From Puccinia triticina (Eukaryota; Basidiomycota; Pucciniomycetes; Pucciniales; Pucciniaceae), in the NCBI RefSeq assembly GCF_026914185.1, contig NC_070561.1, positions 8,308,001-8,372,000 of the forward strand: 64,000 nucleotides of DNA, in the 5' to 3' direction. Below, in pieces: positions 20,955 through 29,929 of this stretch. Position numbers and translations under genes: made by a program. Under the pieces are notes generated by a model. That model was not told where the DNA came from, searched no databases, and saw only the letters and a program-made list of their open reading frames with translations. Positions within the stretch are counted from its first letter, which is position 1. Each line of letters starts with the position of its first letter.

Positions 20955-23407
20955 CTATTCCTTTTACTCGCTCTACAGTGGGAAGATATGTGGTGCTCAA
21001 TTGAAAAAAGATAAGAGTGGAAGCACCAAAAACTTCCACGGCCATCTCTTGCAAATCCACCAGCTCGCGGATCCTAAGCTCTTGAAAAAGACCAAGAAGT
21101 TTCCACATATTGACATGGAGAAATGGTTGAAGTCTGGCTCCTCCGTACCCAAAGTGAGTTGTTTATAATTTTACAGTGATAACAATTTAGGACCATTTCT
21201 GACTGGGGGACCATTTTGTAGGTGGAGCTTAATAATGAGTCATTGATGAATGCCATTGTATACTTCCTAGCCAAGAGTGATCTCCCGTTTGCAACTGTTG
21301 AGCAAAAGTCTTTCCGTGCACTTCTTTGCCTGCTTAATGAAGAGGCCTCACCCCTGATCACCAATACCTGCCAAAGCGGACTTTCCACCTTGACAGAGTT
21401 TTCCTCCAGTCGCAAGAGACAATCAAGCTGCAGTTTATTGCAAAGCAAGATCATATTTCTTTTACAACCGACGCTTGGACCACCCCTAATGTCACCGCTT
21501 TCATGGCGGTGACCACTCATTACTTGGATTTGAACTTTGTGATGAAAGACTTGACTTTGGCTGTCCCTCACATCCAAGGTGCGTCATTTCATTTGTTGTT
21601 TATTTATCATTTTTATGGATCAAGAATTCACTCAAAGATTGTCTTCTCTCCAGGGAATCATACCAGGAAGATGTTTGCCGAGGAATTCTATGAAGTACTT
21701 GCAAATTATGGGTGTATCAAGAAGATACACACCATTACTGCTGATAACGCCTCGACAAACAATCAAATGGCTTGAGAACTCTCTCTTCAGATCGATTTGT
21801 TCAACCCTGCTACTCACCTTCTCGGGTGCATTGCACATGTTATCAACCTGGCTGCCAAAGCTGGAATCGCGGCCCTTGGAACTCTGGACAATCCTCAAGA
21901 AGGCAAAGAACTCTCCACTGCTGCGATGGGAGCTGAAACTCCCAACAACACACCTGCTCAGCCAGCCACCCAAAACCAGATGGGCATCATTTTCATGACC
22001 ACCAAACCCAATGGGGCCAACGTCGAGGCTGACTCAATCCTCAAGAGGATACACGGATTAAGTACATATGTACGATTGTCACCTCTCTGCCGTGAGCGCT
22101 TTGCAAATGTTGTTAGCTTTACTCAGCCTGATCTTGCGGCCAAGAATATCACATGTCTCGAAATCAATGTTTCAACCCGCTGGGATTCAACCTTCAACAT
22201 GTTCCGCCGGGCCATTCAACTCAAGGAGTCATGCACTCATTATTGTCAGGTCCAAGCAGAGACTCACCACTTTCTTTTGACCTCGGAGGAGTGGAATCAG
22301 GCAAAAAATGTGATGGATCTCCTCAAACCTCTCAGCAAAGAAACCAAGCTTTTGTGCGGATCCACTTATCCAACCCTGAACAGAGCCCTTCTGGTTTACA
22401 TCACTCTGATGATACACCTCCACTCCGTCAGGCGAGGCCAATATTATCAAGCCCAACTCATCAATCCTGCGGCCCAAATGATAGCAAAAATTGATGACTA
22501 CCTTTGCGAAGCACTCACTAAACCGGTCTACATATGTGCGATGATACTCGACCCCACATTCAAGCTTGCCTTCTGCAAGGCCCATGCAAACTTCATTGGT
22601 GATTGCTATTTGCTCTTGGTCAACAATATTGTTTCAACCTTCCGCACTGCTGCCCACGATTTCAAGGATCAGATTGGGGAGACCAAGCCTGCTACCAACC
22701 AAAATACAAAGACCCCATCTGGGACAGCTGCCTCCAACTTCTTTGCAGCTGTGTTTTATCAACCACCCCCACCAACTGAGGGGATCGAAGCCAAGATCAC
22801 CCAATACTTGAAAGAGGATGCTGAACCGCCAGGCAGCAAGATCCTTGCCTATTGGGCTGGTCAACAGAAGAGCTATCCCATCCTGTCGCAAATGGCACGG
22901 AAGTTCCTCTCGGTCCCGGCAACTAGCGCTGCTTCTGAGCGCGTATTCTTGAAAGGCCAATGAGTTGTTTCCTGGCAACAATCCGCGCTCAAACCAAAAA
23001 GTGTGAGAATCTCTTGTGTCTCAAGGGATGGTACCAAGATTTTGATGGTCCCTTCTGATTCCCTTTCCTTTGCTGTTAAATTCTACACCCATTTCCTTGG
23101 GGCTCTAGCTTGCGCATCTCAACTCTCCTATCCTCTCAGTCTGGGGTTCTTGCTTGCACTCAACTTGTTGCCTTTTGTCTCTCTTGCTTGGCGTCTCATC
23201 TTTTCCCTCAAGCTACTAAAACCAACTTTTACATACATATGATGGCCACTGGAATGACAAAAAACATAAAATCCCAAAAAAAAGACGTCACATCCCTCCC
23301 CTTTGCAAAAAAAACATATGCCCCGGGGTTCAGGGCATTTCCAAGGCCAATCCCAATGCCCTGTGCCCCGGGGCATGCACCAAGCCCTGGTTTTGGGTTA
23401 CAGCCTT

Positions 23408-24022
23408 AGGCAAGAGATTAAGGTCCTGTACCATGGGCCTCAATTTTGAAAAAATTCAACTTTTTTTGCCCTGTACACAAAAATTGAAAACTAGCAGAGG
23501 GTTCAAATGTTGAAATTCTTCACATTTGGGCTCAAGCCTACATTTTGGCCGGGCTCAATTTTTGTCCCAAGAAATTTTGAGGCAAATAAATTTCAAAAAT
23601 TTCAATTTCCATGCCCTATGGTACAGGCCCTAAGCCCTCTGGCCTCTTTGTGAAATCTTCAGGCTTCCGGGTGAATGGTTTCACACAGGATAGGGCAGGT
23701 ACATCTCACTTGGAGTTACAATCCACTTCAACATAAATCCAGCAGTGTGATCTCAATCAAGTTGCCCATCAACATCTTTCATACCTCAGAGGATATATAA
23801 AAGCAGTCAAGTAGCAGGCATCACCACTCGTGCTCTTAAAAAGTCAAAGTGATCTTAACCCATTGTGCTCCAATGTGAAAAAAAACTCAAGAAACAGCTG
23901 CCAGTTGACATGCAATAGGCACCTTTGTAATATTGCATGTCAACTGGCAGCTTTTTCTTGAGTTTTTTTCACAGTGCTCTTAACTGAATGTTAAAGAGGA
24001 GGGAAAAGGCACTTTAAATAGT
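23408..24022. other. AT-rich spacer containing a small foldback MITE
   Basis: No gene recognised. Apart from the MITE at 23871-23976 the stretch is plain AT-rich sequence between the hAT element and the CACCAGG element. Confidence 0.5.
23871..23976. mobile_element. 106-bp foldback MITE, copy 1 (TSD CTC)
   Basis: Nearly the whole element is an inverted repeat around CTCAAGAAACAGCTGCCAG and its complement, ending in CACAGTG (left end mutated to CAATGTG). CTC is duplicated at 23868-23870 and 23977-23979. A second copy lies at 32815-32926. Confidence 0.85.
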
Positions 24023-25379
24023 CACCAGGGGGGAATGTGTTGCACTCTCTAGAGAGTTCCAAGCCGTAATTTTGTATGCAATGGGGTCTGATGTGAGTCA
24101 AATGTCAACTTCAACTCTTTTTCACTTTCTTCCAAATACAAGGGTAACTGTAGGCCAAGTTGTTTAGGAATGATCTGTAACTCAATTTCAACACATGAAC
24201 ATCTCTTGGCTGAATTTTTGTGTTAGGTTCATGATGATAACAACTGTGGAATTGAGCTTCAATGCACACAAGTTTTTCCAAAAATGTACCTAACCGTATT
24301 CTAAAATATATCCTTATCCAAGTGAAGGGGAATAATTTCCACTGCAGATCTTTTCAGTCAAAAAACACATAAAATCATACTATGCAACATAATTTTGAAA
24401 TATTGCAACTTTGGAGGATCAGCCAACTGGCTGATCCTTGCAGCACATTTCTTCCATGTGGATTCCCTATATTAAACTGAAAATAAAGTGGTTTGCCATC
24501 AACTTTCTATTCTTCAAGTATCAATCAGTGTCAGAGCAAGGAAAACCTGTGTAACGTGCAATTTTCCTCCCATAAATATGAAATGTGAAAATACTGGAGT
24601 CAATTTTCCCTACCATTTTTTCCAGGGGATGAACCAGAAAACAATGTTGAATTGTGAATTTTGAAGAGTTGTCAATTTGGGAATATACACCTTGCCTAGT
24701 ACATGACTACACACTGTACAATTTTTTTAAATTGAAATACAATTGAATGAAAAATGCACGGTCTAGAGGCCTAAATAAAGCTTCTCAAGGGAAACACGGT
24801 AGATTTTTGGATATTCACAAGAGCATCATGTTCCCTTGCTCATGTAGCCAGCTGGAGAAATAATTCAAAATCTGGTCTGAGAACTCCAAGGTGAGTGGTG
24901 AATTATTGAATGTCCACACAAATCCCAATGTTGGTAACACATTTTTTCTTCTAAATTTATCATCTTTAGATGTTATACCCAGCCATTTTACGTGAATCTC
25001 CTCCTATCTACCTTTGTTTTGATTTGCATGGTTCAAAAAAATGTCTCTGATTGCTCTCATCACATGGGACTTATGTAGCACCATCTGTTAGTTAATACTT
25101 CTGCACTGCAGACCTGCTTTATCCAGAACACTCAAAATAAGTGGCCTTTGGAAAGCAGGATTTGCCCAAATATGTGAGGAAAATAAGTAAAAAAACTTGT
25201 GTCTGGTGGTTTGAAGGTTGGTACAAGTGAACTATGGGCATGGGGGTAAACTTGGATTGGCTCAGCATCCCCCTTTTTTACCGGGAGGTGTTTTTTATTT
25301 TGTAATTTCCACCCTCATTTTTGGGCAAACATCAGGGTGGACATTGGGCAGAATTTTACCCATGTACCCAAAATTAAGA

Positions 25380-25780
25380 CCAGTGTGTGTATTTCATCGC
25401 TCTGGGAGAGTCCCAGCTCAATGTCCACCACATGCTGGCCATCCAACTGGGCTTTTCCAAGTTTGGTGAACAGTATTTACTGCCTGCCAAGCTCAGAAAG
25501 GCCTGCGCAATGTCCAGCATGTGCTGGTCATCAGCTTGTTGCTTGCCCGACTCGGGGAACCCTGTAATTTGTCCACCGCAACGTTCGGCCGAACATTGTG
25601 GTGGACATCAACCCGCTGCCTCCCCGAGCTCAAATCCGATGACCAGCACCTACTGGCCATCAAATAGGTGAATTCCGAGCCCAATGACCAGCAGATACTG
25701 GTCATAGAGCCAGCCTTACCAAGCTAGGTAGGCAATATATACTGGCCACCCAGCTCAAAAACGCGCAGCTGGATGGTCAG
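25380..25780. repeat. Hairpin repeat field around GACCAGCA..TACTGGTC
   Basis: Several imperfect palindromes of the form GACCAGCAnnTACTGGCCATC and ACATGCTGGCCATC occur within 400 bases, together with a perfect inverted pair ATGTCCACC../..GGTGGACAT around CGTTCGGCCGAACA. The frames crossing it are not genes. Confidence 0.6.
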
Positions 25781-25804
25781 TATTGACTGTAGAGACTGTA
25801 AAAT

Positions 25805-26052
25805 GAAGATGTGTCTGGTGAGAGTTGAACTCACGACCTCAGCTATGCTGAGACACATACTGGAGTGCTGCCTTTACCACCTAGCACTACGGGCAAATAG
25901 GTGTCGTTGCGGCCCGCAGCGTCACCTGACGTTGCATTTGGGGTCGCGGCCGCAGTGACTGCGCCTACTTGCGCAGTCACGCGGGCTTGCAACAACAGGG
26001 TGACGCTGCATCCCGCAGCAACAGCTACATGCCTGTAGTGTAGGCTACAGAC
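25805..26052 (-). ncRNA. tRNA-like unit in TRIM 2 3' LTR, split by a CACTA element
   Basis: Minus-strand class II tRNA-like sequence with T arm GTGAG-TTCAACT-CTCAC, variable arm CTCAGCATAGCTGAG and acceptor CAGACAC. Its 5' part (acceptor and D arm) has been separated from the rest by the 156-bp insertion at 25885-26040. The B box GTTCAACTC is intact. Confidence 0.6.
25885..26040. mobile_element. 156-bp CACTA-type MITE (TSD TAG)
   Basis: Starts CACTACGGGCA and ends TGCCTGTAGTG, with inverted homology continuing inward through GTTGC..GCAGCGTCACC. TAG is duplicated at 25882-25884 and 26041-26043. Removing it restores identity between the two TRIM 2 LTRs. CACTA ends and 3-bp TSD are diagnostic of the superfamily. 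GC-rich compared with its surroundings. Confidence 0.85.
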
Positions 26053-26385
26053 GCTTGTGGCTGCCAGCTGGGTGGTTGGTTGGTAGTGCTCATGGGTCAA
26101 TCTGACAGCCCTCCATACTGTGGTGATGCATCATGGTAGCAGAATAACAGACAACTCAACACCCCCCCTTGCTACATGATGGGAAGTGGGGATTGACCCC
26201 AAGAGAGAGTGGGAATGAGACCCAGGAAAGATGATCAGCGTAGGGATTGAACCCGTGATCTAGATGTAGGCTTATAGGGGTTTGTGTGGTCTTACAAGTA
26301 AGCATTCACAAATTCATCAAGTCTCTATTGAAAGCAAGTAGTGCTCAGGTAGCTCTGGGCTCATAACCTGTAGAGACTTTAAAAT

Positions 26386-26475
26386 GAAGATGTGTCTGGT
26401 GAGAGTCAAACTCACGACCTCAGCTATGCTGAGACACATACTAGAGTGCTGCCTTTACCAACTAGGCTACAGACG
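26386..26475 (-). ncRNA. tRNA-like unit in TRIM 2 5' LTR, uninterrupted
   Basis: On the minus strand: acceptor GCGTCTG with CAGACAC (one mismatch), D stem GCCT/AGGC, a class II variable arm CTCAG/CTGAG, and T arm GTGAG-TTTGACT-CTCAC. The anticodon arm is weak, with TAG in the loop, which would be Leu-like. A- and B-box-like elements are kept. Class II structure distinguishes it from the class I unit of TRIM 1. Confidence 0.65.
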
Positions 26476-26719
26476 CTTGTGGCTGCCAGCTGGGTGGTTG
26501 GTTGGTAGTGCTCATGGGTCAATCTGACAGCCCTCCATACTGTGGTGATGCATCATGGTAGCAGACTAACAGACAACTCAACATTTACTGGCAGTTGAGC
26601 CAGGAATTCCCCAGCGCGATGTGCAGTACTTGATGTTTCATTAATCTGGCCCTCATAAATGAACAACATGTAGTATTCATTAAGCTGCACTTTTAACAGC
26701 ACATCTGTGATTAAGTGGA

Positions 26720-27075
26720 GGATATCTTCACTCAATGACCGGTATACAACAGTAATTGAGAACAGAATCCCTCCTATGAATGGAGTTACAAACTGGTCAT
26801 TGAGTGGAGGATGTCTCCACTCAATGGCAGGTATACATGGTCAAAAATTGTAGGATTTCTACACTCCATGGCTCATACAGAGGATCATGGAGTGGAGTAT
26901 TTCTCCACTTGATGTCTTTCCAAACCAGTCATGGAGTGGAGGTATTCTCCACTTTATGGCCATAAAAAATGGTAATCAAGTGGAGGGTGTCTCCACTTGA
27001 TGGCTAGTACACACCAGTCAGTGGAGACTACCTGTGTGTACCAGAATATGAGTGGAGAAACCCATTAGTTGAGTT
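26720..27075. repeat. Hairpin repeat field around GAGTGGAG..CTCCACTC
   Basis: Six or more palindromes of the type CATTGAGTGGAGGATGTC..TCCACTCAATGGC follow each other, with drift in the loop. They lie just inside the right terminus of the 24023-27228 element, where CACTA elements carry transposase-binding subterminal repeats; that role is inferred. Confidence 0.7.
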
Positions 27076-27231
27076 TAACTCACCAGAGAAGACAAGATGG
27101 GATAAAGATCAGACCAGCATGAGTTGAGTATGAACATATGAACAACTCTCAACTCATACCTGGCAGAATTCTAGAAAGAAATTACAGTCTGGCACTCTCT
27201 AGAGAGTGCAACACATTCCTACCTGGTGAGT

Positions 27232-28637
27232 TCACATCTAGCATCAGTTTTTTTCTCAACAGTATCATATCAGCTTTACGTACCTTACTCATATTACATA
27301 AATATATAAAACCATATAAAGGATATCTCACATTCAGACTTACTTCCATCATCTGACTCAAGACTGTTGTAAACCATTTTTAACTTCATTTTTCCTGCGT
27401 CAATTTTCACTCAACATGTTTCTGCTTAATTCAAGTTTGATAAGAGACTGCTACAGTACCAGCAATGGGTAGTTATGATATGCTACAATGACCACCGCTA
27501 TCCACAAAGTGTAACACTTGGTTTTACTACCCTCAGGTGCTATTGGTAATAGTAACAACCAGTATTTGTCTGGGTCCCGTGTTGTAACACACCAGAATTT
27601 ACGGAGTGTAGCGGAGTTGCACAAGTCACCCAAATTTCTCTGGGATAATCTTGCGGATGAGTGGTCTGACTTGCGCATACTCTGCTCCTCTCTGACACTT
27701 GAATTCCCACATCTTCTGTATAGTCCCTGTCAGTCATTCTCTCACCAGCGCCTCCGCCCCAGCTGCCCTAGTCACCTTCTGATGAATTTTGAACTGCTCT
27801 GTGGAACAGGAAAGACAACAAAGGAATGAGCTCAAGTGCTTGAGAAAAGGGATGGCAGTGAGGATGTGTCTCTCACCGGATGCGGCTCTGTGGGGGCGCG
27901 GAGAAAGAAGGAATAGAACCAATGAGGTTAATTGCACTGGGCTAGGCTATGGCAGATATAGACTAAGTACACAGGGCAGACTTGTGGTTCTGAACCCAAT
28001 GAATATGCAAGGAAAAACAATGGAAGGTGATGCATTGGAACTTGGGACAAGGAAACAGGTGACATTCACACTATCAAAAACAGAGCGCGCGCGCACATAA
28101 CAGACACAGTAGATCAGGAAAGCTCAGCACCACATCAAGACAGGGATCAAGGTCACAAGCTGAGGAGATAGATTAACATGACATGAGCTAAAAGGAAAGG
28201 CATGTGGGAGACAAGCAAGGTGGATAGAAGGTGACAACTGGGATTGAAGAACATGAGGCAGAAGGAAGTGAGAAAGAAATCCAACACCTTCTGACGCGCC
28301 ATTGATAACAGTCCACAATGTGATATGTTGCAGTCCAGCTCTGGTTTGCAATCCTCAGGTCGTCCCAATCCGTGCTTTCTGTGCATGCAACTTTCTGTAA
28401 GCTTTATGTTGTGATTTTCCCAACGTCATCCTCAGTGCTTATGTCACTGAATGCACACTGGTATCAGCTGCATGTGCATTCCTGCCCGTGCTATTACCAA
28501 GAGGACATTCTGTCACACTTGCCAATATAAATCACCACAACGGACCAGATGGTCATCAAACAGAGGTTCCTCAGATGGCCAGCACGCCACAGGCACCAAG
28601 AGGAACAAACACTCCACTTGATGACTGTCCATTCTGG
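27232..28637. other. Unassigned stretch
   Basis: No gene or element boundary could be supported. A TATA-like run (AATATATAAAACC) lies near 27300. A minus-strand block near 27480-27620 reads like retrotransposon flank (ACACGGGACCCAGACAAATACTGG), but no LTR pair was found. The short frames have no family resemblance. Confidence 0.4.
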
Positions 28638-29633
28638 TGTAAGACTCAAAAGTGGTTTTGAAACCCTTTTGCTGAATGGAGAGGGGGATGGTGGAGTTGC
28701 AAGCTCTGCCCTTCTAAATACCAGACAAAAAGACCCACCAAGCTAAGCTTGGCAAGTTTTAATCACGTGATTGAATTGGTCAGTTCAGAATGCAGTTGTT
28801 CAATCCATATGTGTGATTCATAGAGTTTTAATTAGTTTTGGTGATGAATATGTGAAGAGGGGGGATAGGAATGAGTTTGGTTGAGGTAATGTTTGTTGAG
28901 GGACACCAGGGAGTGAAAATGAGAGGGCTACCAAGACTCACACAGGGGGGCTTGACAGTGAAGATTTGGAGTAGATTCAGTGAGGAAAGGAAACCAAGTG
29001 AGAAGCCAGTAGGCAGTAGTGATGGGCTGCTTGGTAGAGAATATCTACATACAAGCATACAAAGACTAATAAACAGGCTTCACCACCTCAACATCATTAT
29101 CAATGTAAAGAGGGGGAATAGAACTCAGGTTGGCTCAGGTGAGGTGTGAAGGGTGTTGGAGCACTATGCTTCAACCAGGATTGGAATCAAGGACAGGTAA
29201 CTGGCACTAGGCACTTTTTATATTGATGACAAGAAAAATTTGTTAGACTTTTATTGCACTTGTAAGGGTAACAATATGAAATTTTAGGTAGTATATAATT
29301 TGGTATGATGTGGAGTGATGTGATGTGATGGGAACTTCCAGCACAGGGAAAAAATAGCTGGAAAGAGGCCTCATTTTATACCCATGAGTGAGGGATTTTA
29401 GCTCCAGGGGAACAGGATTTGGTGGGCTAAATAGCTAACAGGGAACATCCCTGCAACATATATATTATAGTTTGACAGGAGGACAGCCTCAAAGGGACCT
29501 ACCCTAAAGAAGCAGGGTTCTAACTACATCAGAAAGGGTACAACCCCACAGGGTATTATATTTACAATCAAATGTATGCATATGTAATGCAAAGTCAGCT
29601 TGAAGAAAATAAGCAAGAGAAACATGCCCCACA
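28638..29633 (+). repeat. LTR-B copy, plus orientation, right end uncertain
   Basis: Begins TGTAAGACTCAAAAGTGG and shares the following block (GAAACCCTTTTGCTGAATGG, AGACCCACCAAGCTAAGC) with the LTR-B copies at 33042, 52055 and 62015. Later parts are diverged but still alignable by eye up to a CCCCACA at about 29633, proposed as the end. No clean duplication was found (left flank CTGG). Confidence 0.5.
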
Positions 29634-29929
29634 ACAGGTTGAAATCTGTGTAACTCCTAAACCAGTGGAGACAGAGGGGTCATTCCAGTGGGTGACTACA
29701 GTTTATTTTGTCCGTTTCTGGTGTTAATTTTACAACATCTTTTATGTACTGCTAATCCATACAAGCTTGCGGAAATACATTGTTTTTTGTTTTGTTTTTT
29801 TGTGCACGCCCAAAAAAACTTTCACCCCCAAAAAACATTTCCCCGCCCCCGTACTGAGTGGGCAGCCCCCGGATGAATAGCCCAGTGCCCATCGGAAATC
29901 AGTAATCTTCTCTCAACGGCGGTTTTGGA

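Larger units (their letters stand above)
20623..20977 (+). mobile_element. TRIM 1: 355-bp miniature LTR element with tRNA-like LTRs
   Basis: Two 130-bp direct repeats (20623-20752 and 20848-20977), each TGTAGAGG...CTCTACA, flank 95 bases. The target GTGGG is duplicated (20618-20622 and 20978-20982). Directly after the first LTR comes GGTTATGAGCCCAGCGCT, and directly before the second is the purine run AGGGGGTG. This is the layout of a terminal-repeat retrotransposon in miniature. It has no coding capacity and must use proteins of another element. It interrupts the hAT transposase zinc finger. Confidence 0.85.
20428..22963 (+). pseudogene. hAT transposase with BED zinc finger, inactivated
   Basis: The gene begins at 20428 with a Pro-rich leader and a BED-type finger (SWVWNHF.., then CGAQLKKDKS and FHGHLLQIHQ). 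The finger is broken by an in-frame TGA at 20569 and by the TRIM at 20623-20977. GT-AG introns are visible near 21153-21221, 21380-21438 and 21580-21652. The catalytic region follows (TTDAWTTPNVTAFMAVT, HTITADNASTNNQMA), then another stop near 21774. From 21797 an open stretch of 388 codons covers CIAHVINLAAKAG, RWDSTFNM, and the dimerisation end ILAYWAGQQKSYPILSQMA..VPATSAASERVF. Not functional as it stands. Confidence 0.88.
20127..23407 (+). mobile_element. hAT transposon, decayed, carrying a TRIM insertion
   Basis: Ends are inverted copies (left CAAGGCTGTGACCC, right GGGTTACAGCCTTA) with matching subterminal blocks rich in CCCCGGGGC near 20140-20210 and 23320-23390. The flanks AGGCAGCA and AGGCAAGA match at six of eight positions, consistent with an old 8-bp duplication. 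A broken hAT transposase fills the interior. Confidence 0.75.
25788..26583 (-). mobile_element. TRIM 2: miniature LTR element, tRNA-like LTRs, minus orientation
   Basis: Direct repeats at 25788-26161 (interrupted) and 26369-26583 (215 bp) read TGTTGAGTTGTC...GTCTCTACA on the minus strand. The primer site GGTTATGAGCCCAGAGC abuts the 5' LTR on the minus strand (plus 26352-26368). The purine run AAGGGGGG abuts the 3' LTR (plus 26162-26169). Flanks TTGAC and TTTAC match at four of five bases. Inside (about 26180-26290) are two further T-arm-like stretches (GGGATTGAACCCGTG, GGGGATTGACCCC). No coding capacity. Confidence 0.78.
24023..27228. mobile_element. 3.2-kb non-autonomous element with CACCAGG ends (TSD AGT)
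   Basis: The ends are about 40-bp inverted repeats sharing GGAATGTGTTGCACTCTC followed by TAGAGAGT. AGT is duplicated at 24020-24022 and 27229-27231. The terminal seven bases equal those of the element in the Copia LTR (6498-9055). No transposase was found. The interior has two fields of hairpin repeats and a nested TRIM. Like the first element it is best described as CACTA-like by ends and TSD length. Confidence 0.75.
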
